In this document: piece by piece, positions 16,612 through 25,171 of the stretch
How positions within the stretch are numbered: the first letter of the stretch is position 1
How the letters are laid out: every line of letters starts with the position of its first letter
Source: Paludibaculum fermentans
Lineage (GTDB): Bacteria; Acidobacteriota; Terriglobia; Bryobacterales; Bryobacteraceae
Assembly: GCF_015277775.1 (NCBI RefSeq)
Contig: NZ_CP063849.1
Span: 7,641,501-7,705,500 of the forward strand
Direction: 5' to 3'
Length of the DNA stretch: 64,000 bases
The notes under the pieces: model-generated
Seen by the model: the letters and a program-made list of their open reading frames with translations, nothing else
Told to the model about the DNA's origin: nothing
Database searches by the model: none
Program-made: the position numbers and the translations under genes

Positions 16612-18320
16612 TCAGAACTGGATGGGTCCCCGCAGTGTGTGTTGCGCTGGGACTGGCTGGAAGTGTGTCCGCGGCCCCGAGGCTGCGTCTCAGTAGCGCA
16701 GCGGTGGGCCCCATCAGCACGGCGAGCGCCGCCGATGCTCCGGCCCAGATGGTGGAAGCCTACAACATCGGCGATGGCCAACTCGCCCTGCAGGTCAGCT
16801 CCAATGCGCCGTGGCTGTCCGGGTATCTGGGTGAGGCCGCGAACTGCACCCTGCGCGCCGGACTTTGTACGCCGATCAACATCGCCTTATCCACCGCCTC
16901 GCTCGCCAAAGGCCGCTATACAGGCCTGCTCACAGTGGCCGACCCGAATGCTGTGGATGCGCCGCAGACCATCTCAGTGACGGTGCAGGTGGGCGGCTCC
17001 GTGCCGGATTCCATCGACTTCCACGTCGCGCCTGGCGGTTCTCAGGAATACGTGATTCAGGCCAACAACCTGCTCGGAATCATCCCTTCAACGGAAACCG
17101 GGGGCAGTTGGCTCAGCCTCCTGTCCGAAGGCGGCGGAAGCTTCCGGTTCAACTTCAACTACCGGATTCTGGCCCGGCACCTGGAAGGCATGGCGGACGG
17201 CCAATACGCCGGAAAGCTCAACGTATTCAATTCCGTCGTGAATGAGGAGAATAAGCAGGTTCCGGTCACCTTGACGGTGACCAGCGGACCGATCCTCGTG
17301 GTGCCGGAGCGGCTGATGCCCCGCCTGGCCGCGGGCGGACCCGCAATGACCGGCCTGCTCGCCCTGGGCAACCGAGGCGGCGGCGATCTGCAGGCATCCA
17401 GCGTGACCTGGACCACCGCCACCGGCGGCGATTGGCTGGCGGCGGAACTGGTCAGTGACGGCAGGGCCGTCGCTTATGCGGTGAACCAGGCAGGTTTGGA
17501 ACCGGGGCTGTATAACGGGGTCCTCGAAATTACTTCCAACGCATCGAAGTCAGTCCAGCAGATTCCCATCACTTTGGACGTGATGGCCGCTGAGTCGCCC
17601 ATGGTTGCGCCGGCATCGGTGCTGGATATTACTACCCTGGAGGCAGGCGCCGCCTTAGCTCCGGGTTCACTCGCCAGATTGCAGGGCACACAGCTTTCGG
17701 CGCAGCCGAAGGCGATCAATGAGGGCGTTCCTTTGCCCGATACGCTGGGTGGTGTTCGCGTGCTTATCAATGGCCTGCCGTCGGCGCTGTTTTCCGTGGC
17801 GCAGGACGAGATCCTGTTTCAACTCCCATATGGAATCGAAGCAGGCGAGGCACTGCTGCAGGTGGAGCGCGACGGGCAGCTAGGCAACCAGGTGGAGCTC
17901 ACGATCATCCCGCAGGCTCCGCGCGTGGAATTGGCCGGGTCAGGCACCTATGCGAAGGCCATGTTCGACGATGGCAGCCTGGCTCTTCCTTCCAGCCTGG
18001 GCGGACGTCCGGCCATGGCAGGCGAGACTCTGAATGTTGCCGTCACCGGACTGGGCCGCACGGAACCTGGGACCGCTACCGGCCAGGCGCCCGATCCGGC
18101 GAATCTCGTGGCAGCGCCGGTGCGCGTGTCGTTCGGCAGCAACCTGTTCAGCGAGGGCGTGGTGACCGATGCGGTGAGCGCTGGACTGATTCCCGGATTG
18201 CCCGGCCACTACAAGGTGAAAGTAACCGTGCCGGAGGGCGTCACCCCCGGCGACAGTGTCAACCTCATCGTCTTTGCGGGCGGTGTTGCCAGCAACAAAG
18301 TCCAAATCGCGATTCAATGA
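16602..18320 (+). CDS. Secreted BACON-like repeat protein with Solibacter-type (TIGR03437-like) C-terminal domain
   Basis: The protein has 572 residues. Translation starts at a GTG inside the end of nuoA, preceded by GGGAG at 7 nt spacing. A signal peptide covers residues 1-25 (ALGLAGSVSAA). Residues 30-330 contain about three beta-rich repeats with the pattern SWLS/LSVSS...GTYTGTITV seen in BACON/Ig-like adhesive modules. Residues about 345-572 match the C-terminal domain typical of many Solibacter secreted proteins (LAPGSLARLQGTQL, DTLGGVRVLINGLPSALF, QLPYGI). Function is unknown; these proteins are assumed to be cell-surface or secreted binding proteins. It overlaps the downstream AlaX gene by 4 nt. 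Confidence 0.8.
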   Translation: MGLIRTGWVPAVCVALGLAGSVSAAPRLRLSSAAVGPISTASAADAPAQMVEAYNIGDGQLALQVSSNAPWLSGYLGEAANCTLRAGLCTPINIALSTASLAKGRYTGLLTVADPNAVDAPQTISVTVQVGGSVPDSIDFHVAPGGSQEYVIQANNLLGIIPSTETGGSWLSLLSEGGGSFRFNFNYRILARHLEGMADGQYAGKLNVFNSVVNEENKQVPVTLTVTSGPILVVPERLMPRLAAGGPAMTGLLALGNRGGGDLQASSVTWTTATGGDWLAAELVSDGRAVAYAVNQAGLEPGLYNGVLEITSNASKSVQQIPITLDVMAAESPMVAPASVLDITTLEAGAALAPGSLARLQGTQLSAQPKAINEGVPLPDTLGGVRVLINGLPSALFSVAQDEILFQLPYGIEAGEALLQVERDGQLGNQVELTIIPQAPRVELAGSGTYAKAMFDDGSLALPSSLGGRPAMAGETLNVAVTGLGRTEPGTATGQAPDPANLVAAPVRVSFGSNLFSEGVVTDAVSAGLIPGLPGHYKVKVTVPEGVTPGDSVNLIVFAGGVASNKVQIAIQ

Positions 18321-19486
18321 CCGAACGCCTGTATTACACGGATTCCTCGCTCGCTGACTTCGAAGCCAGCGTGCTGAAAGTGGACGAGAGCCGTACCCGG
18401 GTCGTTCTCGACCGGACTGCGTTTTACCCCGATTCCGGCGGCCAACCGCGCGACCATGGCCAGATCAATGGCGTCGAGGTCGTCGATCTCGTGGAAGAAG
18501 AAGGCGAGCTGATTCACGTCCTGGGTGCAGCTCTGCCCGCGGTTGAAGCTGTCCAGGGGCGTGTGGACCGGGCACGCCGCTTCGACCATATGCAGCAGCA
18601 CAGTGGGCAGCACCTGCTCTCCGCCGTGTTCGATGCCCTGTTCGGGTACGCCACACTGAGCTTCCACATGGGCGCCGAGGCCAGCACCATCGAGTTGTCC
18701 GCGTCCGCCCTGGATTCCGGGCAGTGCCAGGCGGCTGAACGCCGCGCCAACGAGATCGTGTTCGAGAATCGTCCGCTTTCAGTGGCCTTCGAAGAGGCTG
18801 CCGAGGTGGAGGGGTTGCGCAAGGAGAGCAAGCGCGAAGGACTGCTGCGGATCGTATCGATCGAAGGGATCGACCGCTCGGCCTGCGGCGGTACTCATGT
18901 CCGGCACACGGGCGAGATTGGCCCGATCCTGCTCCGCAAGCTGGAAAAGATCAGGGGGAACGTCCGAGTCGAATTCCTGTGCGGACATCGCGCCGTACGG
19001 CGGGCGCGGCTTGATTACGATGCGCTCTCGCAGATTGCGCGGCTCTTCTCCTCCCCCCTGGATGACACTGCTGCTTTGGTCGCTGCCCAGTTGGAGGATG
19101 CTCGGGAGGCGGAAAAGAGCCGCCGTAAACTGGCGCTGGAGATGGCCGCTTGCCGTGGCCGCGAGCTCTACGCTCAAACCAGTGAGGGGCCCGATGGCCG
19201 CCGGCGGTACCTGGATCAGCGCGCCTCAGGACCTCTTGACGACGAAACACGGGCCGTCGGGCAAAGCTTCTGCGCGCAGTCCAATGGGCTTTATGTGGCC
19301 ACTTCCGCCCAGCCTGCAACGATCCTGGTGGTGGCCTCGGCGGATGCCGGAATCCACGCCGGAAATCTTCTCAAACAGGCTTTGGCTGCGGCAGGTGGAC
19401 GAGGCGGCGGAAATGCTCAGGTGGCGCAAGGCAGCCTCCCCTCGGCCGAGGCGGTGGCTGCCCTGTTACCTCAATTGGGCTTCTAG
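18317..19486 (+). CDS. Alanyl-tRNA editing protein, AlaX-L type with DHHA1 domain
   Basis: A 389-residue homologue of the AlaRS editing region. It begins with a tRNA-synthetase class II additional-domain-like segment (TAFYPDSGGQPRDHG) and then the zinc site QQHSGQH (HxxxH) near residue 93 and the CGGTHV box (CxxxH) near residue 191. The C-terminus has a DHHA1-like GGRGGGNAQVAQG motif. This large AlaX form hydrolyses mischarged Ser/Gly-tRNA(Ala). It starts with an ATGA overlap with the preceding secreted-protein gene and ends overlapping the transporter on the minus strand (19483-19486). The canonical alaS is not in this window. Confidence 0.88.
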   Translation: MTERLYYTDSSLADFEASVLKVDESRTRVVLDRTAFYPDSGGQPRDHGQINGVEVVDLVEEEGELIHVLGAALPAVEAVQGRVDRARRFDHMQQHSGQHLLSAVFDALFGYATLSFHMGAEASTIELSASALDSGQCQAAERRANEIVFENRPLSVAFEEAAEVEGLRKESKREGLLRIVSIEGIDRSACGGTHVRHTGEIGPILLRKLEKIRGNVRVEFLCGHRAVRRARLDYDALSQIARLFSSPLDDTAALVAAQLEDAREAEKSRRKLALEMAACRGRELYAQTSEGPDGRRRYLDQRASGPLDDETRAVGQSFCAQSNGLYVATSAQPATILVVASADAGIHAGNLLKQALAAAGGRGGGNAQVAQGSLPSAEAVAALLPQLGF

Positions 19487-20577
19487 CGGAGCGGCGCGAG
19501 CGAGAGCAAGGCCAACCCGGCAACGAACAGCACAAACATGAGGATCAGGCGAGTCCTGACTCCTCCCTGCGCGCCAGCGAACTCCTTCCAGATCAATAGG
19601 CCCCAAAGCGTGCTGACCAGGGTGGCGCCCTGCCCCATCGCGTAAGAGGTAGCCGGCCCGACGTTCACTGATTTCGGGGTACTGGAGGCCACGAAATTCG
19701 CGATACAGCCGATCGTCCAGATGATCCCGCCGAGCAGGCCGAGCAAATGCTGCTTGCCCGAGCCCTGGAAGTAGTCGCGCATGCCCAGCGGCGCTCCCTC
19801 CACCGGCATATTCATGAAGAAGATGTTGAACACCGGGGTCGACAGGAAGACACCTACTGCGAACAGGAACGCCGCCGCGTAGGGGCCAAGCCCCAGGTCG
19901 CTCTGTTTGCTCAATTCCACCAACGGGTAGAACAAGCCCATCAGGATGCCGGCGGCGAGGCTCAACATGATTCCCTTGAGTGGACCCGTCTTGGATCCCT
20001 TTGCGGAAGGCCGCTGGATGGCGCGAGCGCCCGGGACCGTCTTCAATTCCTCTGTCGCCACCACGGGACGCTTGGAGGCGTTGTATGCGGCGTGCGCCAT
20101 GGCCGTGGCCAGGATCGCCAGCAGAATCAAAGCCATTCCGCTGAACACGTAAATCGGGTTTCCGCTGGGCCGGATGATGTGATTCAGGACCGTCCCCACG
20201 ATCAAGGCCAAGCCGATGCCCACCGGGAAAGCGACAGAAAGTCCGGCAACCGAGATTGCCGCCACCAGCAGGATGTTGGCCAGGTTGAAGATGACGCCTG
20301 CCGCGAGAGCATACGCCATCTGGGTCTTGGACGCGACGGTGAGATTATCCACGAACGAGAATGCAGGGCCGGCGAGATCCGTGGTGGGGCCGTCGATGGA
20401 TCCGAACGTAAAGGCCGCTACGGTAGCCGCGATCAGCACTCCAATCGAATAATCGAAATAATACAGTTCAAAACGCCATTTGCCCGACAGCTTCAGGGTA
20501 TTCGCCCACGAACCCCAGCAGACCATCGATAGTACGGCCAGCAGGAGCGCGACCGCGTAGGTGGAAGGAATCATCAT
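19483..20577 (-). CDS. GRP-family (DMT superfamily) sugar/ureide-type permease
   Basis: A 364-residue protein with about ten transmembrane helices. The N-terminal MVCWGSWANTLKL motif (tryptophan plus W-G-S-W) and FNLANILLVAAISVAG resemble GRP (glucose/ribose porter) and RhaT-like DMT transporters; the middle has a cytosolic loop of about 35 residues. The likely role is uptake of a sugar or related small metabolite. The substrate cannot be told from sequence. It stands alone, convergent with the AlaX gene, and faces the 650 bp gap before ackA. Confidence 0.72.
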   Translation of the reverse strand: MMIPSTYAVALLLAVLSMVCWGSWANTLKLSGKWRFELYYFDYSIGVLIAATVAAFTFGSIDGPTTDLAGPAFSFVDNLTVASKTQMAYALAAGVIFNLANILLVAAISVAGLSVAFPVGIGLALIVGTVLNHIIRPSGNPIYVFSGMALILLAILATAMAHAAYNASKRPVVATEELKTVPGARAIQRPSAKGSKTGPLKGIMLSLAAGILMGLFYPLVELSKQSDLGLGPYAAAFLFAVGVFLSTPVFNIFFMNMPVEGAPLGMRDYFQGSGKQHLLGLLGGIIWTIGCIANFVASSTPKSVNVGPATSYAMGQGATLVSTLWGLLIWKEFAGAQGGVRTRLILMFVLFVAGLALLSLAPLR

Positions 20578-21224
20578 AAGGATTTAGTTCGTCTCGACGA
20601 CTTGCCTCAAACTCTGTACTATATAACAGCGAAACCGGGGAGGCCGCGTCCGAAGCGCCTCGGCGATTTGCATCTCTCTTCAGACGGCGTCCGTTCGGGG
20701 AGTTGGCGCCGGCTGCGGCACACAGGAATTTCCAGGCCGTCCGGGCACTCGTTGGTGTGTGCGCCACAACTTCATCCTGGCCGTGACTGCCGCGGGCGTT
20801 CGAGGTGATCCCCGAGGCCTCGCATCTCCATCCAACCGTTCCAACCGGAGACCGAATCGGGCTCTCCATCCCCCACGCCGCACGGCGCATCAAACCCACT
20901 CAGCCCGGACCGGCAATCGGAGCCCGGCGCGCAGGCGGGAGTCCAAAATAAGCACAGCCGCGATGCCTCCTCGCAGACGGCTGACCCGAAACACATTATT
21001 GCGCTTAATGGGGTCGAGGAAAAGCTCCATTTTGTTGGACGGGCGCGCGCAGCGGATGGCATTGGCCTCCAGATAGGGGAGCCGTGCGGAGGGTGACCCG
21101 TCCGGCTGTTTCACAACCCTGGGTGTCCTTCGTGAAATACTTCAATGGATATGCCGTGGTGCGCTGCCGCTTCCAGGTTGCTGCCTGGAAGGAGTGCGGT
21201 GCGATCGCGGCCGGCAGATAGTCT
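20578..21224. other. Intergenic region without a supported gene (647 bp)
   Basis: The region lies between the divergent transporter and ackA genes. I see no reading frame with a credible start, Shine-Dalgarno or family motif on either strand, and no tRNA-like fold. The 5' part contains AT-rich TACTATATAACA near 20618-20629 that could be promoter sequence. The only strong structure is the 8-bp inverted repeat listed separately at 21170-21191. It could hold a small RNA or a decayed gene, but nothing supports either. Confidence 0.5.
21170..21191 (+). promoter_or_regulatory. Perfect 8-bp inverted repeat upstream of ackA
   Basis: CTTCCAGG, loop TTGCTG, CCTGGAAG, ending 33 nt before the ackA ATG. 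It could be a dyad operator or an RNA hairpin in the leader. The right arm overlaps GGAAGGAG, which resembles a Shine-Dalgarno sequence but is too far from the ATG to serve it. Confidence 0.4.
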
Positions 21225-22328
21225 ATGCACATCCTAGTTCCCAACCTCGGCTCCACCTCCCTGAAGTACCAGATTCTGGATATGCCGGGCGAGCACGTGC
21301 TCGCCAGCGGCCGGTTTGAGCGGGTCACCGACTACCGCTCGGCGATAGGCGACATCCGCTCCGGCGACACCACGGTTGACGCGGTGGCCTTCAAATCGGT
21401 CCACGCCGGCCCCCACTACCGGGGCACTTTCGTCATTGACGAGGGAGTGGAGGCAGCCATGCGGGAGTTCCTGCTGGCTGCTCCGGTCCACAACGCCATC
21501 TACCTCACGGCGGTGGAGGCGTTCCGCGAAGCCATGCCCGGCGTCCCCCTGGTTGGCGCATTCGAGACGGAATTCCACCGGACCATGCCTGACTTCGCCC
21601 GCTTTTATGGCGTGCCGGCCGATTGGCGGACGCAGTTCGGGATTGAGCGGTATGGCTTCCACGGCGCCTCCCACGAGTTCATCAGCGGACGCGCGCCGGA
21701 GTTCCTGGGCCGCCCCAAGGACGAGTTGCGGACCATCAGTTGCCACCTGGGCGGCAGTTCCTCGATCTGTGCCATCGACCGCGGTGTGTCCGTCGATACA
21801 ACCATGGGGTTTTCGCCTCAATCGGGACTCGAGAACGCGACCCGCCACGGCGACCTGGATGTGTTCGCCGTACTGTACATGATGGACCGCAACAACTGGT
21901 CCACCGAAGAGGTGCGCGGGCAACTGGCGCGGACCAGCGGTCTGGCCGGTCTCTCCGGCATCCCGTGCGGGGACGTCCGCGACATCTCCGCTGCCGCCCA
22001 GGCCGGAAGCCAGGATGCGCAGCTTGCCCTGGATGTGTTCACCTACCAGGTTCGCAAGACGATCGGCGCCTATACGGCGGCGATGGGCGGGGTGGATGCG
22101 GTTGTCTTTACCGGCGGGATTGGCGAAAACTCCCCGGTGTTGCGGCGGAAGTCCTGCGAGGGCCTGCTGCACCTGGGCATCGAACTCGATGCTGAGCGCA
22201 ATGAAAAGGGCCAGGGCGACCGCCTTCTGTCCAGCGATAGCTCGCGGGTGAAAGTGCTGGCCCTGGCCGCAAATGAGGAGATCGTGGTGGCGCGCCGCGC
22301 CTACCGGGCTCTGACAGCCTCGGCCTAG
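21225..22328 (+). CDS. ackA: Acetate kinase family protein (divergent)
   Basis: A 367-residue ASKHA-fold acyl kinase. Recognisable blocks are NLGSTSLKYQ (phosphate-1 loop), RYGFHGASHEF, DTTMGFSP, ATRHGDLD (conserved active-site Arg), SGLAGLSG and FTGGIGENSP. It would interconvert acetate and acetyl-phosphate. It is about 30 residues shorter than typical AckA. The normally invariant GHRVVHGGE segment reads AFKSVHAGP, replacing the substrate-binding Arg (Arg91 of the Methanosarcina enzyme) with Lys, and HLGNG reads HLGGS. A different short-chain acid or a reduced-activity paralogue is possible. No pta or phosphoketolase gene is adjacent. Confidence 0.8.
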   Translation: MHILVPNLGSTSLKYQILDMPGEHVLASGRFERVTDYRSAIGDIRSGDTTVDAVAFKSVHAGPHYRGTFVIDEGVEAAMREFLLAAPVHNAIYLTAVEAFREAMPGVPLVGAFETEFHRTMPDFARFYGVPADWRTQFGIERYGFHGASHEFISGRAPEFLGRPKDELRTISCHLGGSSSICAIDRGVSVDTTMGFSPQSGLENATRHGDLDVFAVLYMMDRNNWSTEEVRGQLARTSGLAGLSGIPCGDVRDISAAAQAGSQDAQLALDVFTYQVRKTIGAYTAAMGGVDAVVFTGGIGENSPVLRRKSCEGLLHLGIELDAERNEKGQGDRLLSSDSSRVKVLALAANEEIVVARRAYRALTASA

Positions 22329-22343
22329 CGCGCCGGACGGGCG

Positions 22344-22853
22344 CTAATGCCCGCCTTCGGAAACATTCACCGGATGATCCAGTTTTAGCTTGCCGTCGGT
22401 GCCCGTGGGCGGGGCGGCAAGCAGCTTCTCTTTCCGGTAGACCAGGGTCGACGTGTTGTAGCTGGCGAGTTCGAAGCCATGCCCGTGGGTGATGGCGTCG
22501 GTCGGACAGGCTTCCACACAGTAGCCGCAGAAAATGCAGCGGCTGTAATCGATGTTGTAGACCTCGGCGTAGCGCTCGCCGCCACTTATGCGCACCTTTT
22601 CCGTGTTGTCGGCGGCCTCAATGTAGATGCACTGCGTAGGGCAGGCGGCCGAGCAGAGGAAACAGGCGACGCACTTTTCCAGGCCGTTTTCGTCGCGCTG
22701 CAGCACGTGCAGCCCGCGATACCGTTCCTGGAACTTCGGCGGGGCGTCGGGATAGTCGTCGGTGATGACGGGATTCATCATCTCTTTCAGAGTGATGCCC
22801 ATGCCCTTGGCGATTGCCGCGGCACCGGAGAGAATGTCGTTGATCGTCGGCAT
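22344..22853 (-). CDS. nuoI: NADH-quinone oxidoreductase subunit I (2[4Fe-4S] ferredoxin-like)
   Basis: A 169-residue protein with two perfect CxxCxxCxxxCP ferredoxin motifs (CVACFLCSAACP and CIFCGYCVEACP) and the NuoI-specific N-terminal region (KEMMNPVITDDYPD, ERYRGLHVL). It carries clusters N6a/N6b of complex I. It is encoded alone: the upstream gene is a thioredoxin-like protein and no nuoH or nuoJ flanks it. Together with the isolated nuoA this shows that the complex I operon is broken up. An intramolecular dyad (CGGGC..GCCCG, 22338-22353) covers the stop codon and may serve as a weak terminator between the convergent ackA and nuoI. Confidence 0.9.
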   Translation of the reverse strand: MPTINDILSGAAAIAKGMGITLKEMMNPVITDDYPDAPPKFQERYRGLHVLQRDENGLEKCVACFLCSAACPTQCIYIEAADNTEKVRISGGERYAEVYNIDYSRCIFCGYCVEACPTDAITHGHGFELASYNTSTLVYRKEKLLAAPPTGTDGKLKLDHPVNVSEGGH

Positions 22854-22891
22854 ATATTCCCAGCTACTGTCGCTCTCTTCTGCTTCCGTCC

Positions 22892-22908
22892 GGCTCCACC
22901 CGGGAGCC
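22892..22908 (-). terminator. Hairpin between thioredoxin-like gene and nuoI
   Basis: A 6-bp GC-rich stem (GGCTCC/GGAGCC) with loop ACCCG lies between the thioredoxin-like stop and the nuoI start. There is no T-run, so it may be a pause or processing structure rather than an efficient terminator. Confidence 0.3.
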
Positions 22909-22922
22909 TAGTTCTTCGAACC

Positions 22923-23405
22923 TCAACCAAACTTTGCTTCCGGCACCTTGTCGGTGGGCCGGAAGATCGCCCTGCCCGCCCGCTCGGCGAGCGTCTCCAA
23001 CTCGCGCTTGTGAAACCCCGTCCACGTCCACGAGATCCGGCGGTCCGGCTCAATCAGGAACATGGTAGGCACATGCGTAATGCCGTACGCGTTGCTCACC
23101 GGATAGCCGTCATCCGCCTTGTCCAGCAGATTCGGCAGCTCCACCTCAAACGCCTCGTTGAACTCCTGCGCCCGGTCTGCTTCGTCCTGGCAGACCGCCA
23201 CCACCTGAAACTGACTGTCCTGCAAACGCTGCAGATAGGGCAGCGTCAACTGGCACGTGGGGCAGGACACCTTGTAAAAAGTGACCAGCGCGGGACCCTT
23301 GGCAAGAATCTGTTCCAGGGAACGGCTGCCACCTCCCGCGAGTTCCAGTTGGAAATCCGGTGCGGTCTCGCCAGTCTCCAGGGTGCGTTCCGGCCCCTTC
23401 CCCAT
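22923..23405 (-). CDS. Thioredoxin-like / AhpC-TSA family protein
   Basis: The protein has 160 residues from the ATG at 23405, preceded by GGAAG; an in-frame TTG at 23423 is the alternative. It has the AhpC/TSA-type lead-in ETGETAPDFQLE, a CPTC redox motif in FYKVSCPTCQL near residue 46, and the cis-proline loop THVPTMFLI. No signal peptide is visible, so it is probably a cytosolic thiol peroxidase or TlpA-like reductase. It is upstream of nuoI and downstream of the flavoprotein at 23449-24726. All three redox genes are on the same strand and may be transcribed together. Confidence 0.8.
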   Translation of the reverse strand: MGKGPERTLETGETAPDFQLELAGGGSRSLEQILAKGPALVTFYKVSCPTCQLTLPYLQRLQDSQFQVVAVCQDEADRAQEFNEAFEVELPNLLDKADDGYPVSNAYGITHVPTMFLIEPDRRISWTWTGFHKRELETLAERAGRAIFRPTDKVPEAKFG

Positions 23406-23448
23406 ACGCTTCCAGTCTAACAACTTGCGAAACAGGAGCAGGGGCTCC

Positions 23449-24722
<1,274 letters not shown>

Positions 24723-24726
<4 letters not shown>

Positions 24727-25148
24727 TCGCGGACGCCACCCTTCTTACGCGCTCGCTGCGTCTCGACGAAATTGAGGATGTCGAAGGGCTTGGAATCCCG
24801 GTCGGGAAAACACAGGTTCACCGCCTCGACCTCGCTTTCAGCAATGCGGAAGACTGTCGCCAGTTTCGTGATCACCAGCAACTCGATCGTGCGGCGGTTC
24901 AGCCCGAACATCGGCATGACCCCGCCGGCTTTGTGGAACTTGGTGTGGGCCACGACCAGGCAGCCGAGGGCGCTGGAGTCGATGTAGTCCACGTCGCTGA
25001 AGTCCAGCACCACCTGCGTCCGGCCCTGCGTATATAGCGCGTCGAGCGTGTTGCGGAACGTCTCCACCGCTTCGCCGATCATCAGCCGGCCGTGCGGGGC
25101 CAGAATCATGACTCCGTCGTGCTCTCTGCGTTCTATTTCGAATGGCAT
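24723..25148 (-). CDS. STAS-domain anti-sigma factor antagonist-like protein
   Basis: A 141-residue protein. Residues about 1-110 form a STAS domain: VMILAPHGRLMIG, then VVLDFSDVDYIDSSALGCLVVAH with the phosphorylatable serine of the D-S-S-A-L-G motif, and a GLNRRTIELLVITKL helix. SpoIIAA/RsbV-like proteins regulate anti-sigma factors through serine phosphorylation. The tail of about 30 residues (RDSKPFDILNFVE) is an extension. No partner kinase or PP2C phosphatase is adjacent; instead a flavin disulfide reductase is coupled downstream. It is divergent from the glycosidase-like gene with a 23 bp gap between starts, so promoters must overlap the coding regions. Confidence 0.85.
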
Positions 25149-25171
25149 CGGAAACCTATATTGTATGTGCT

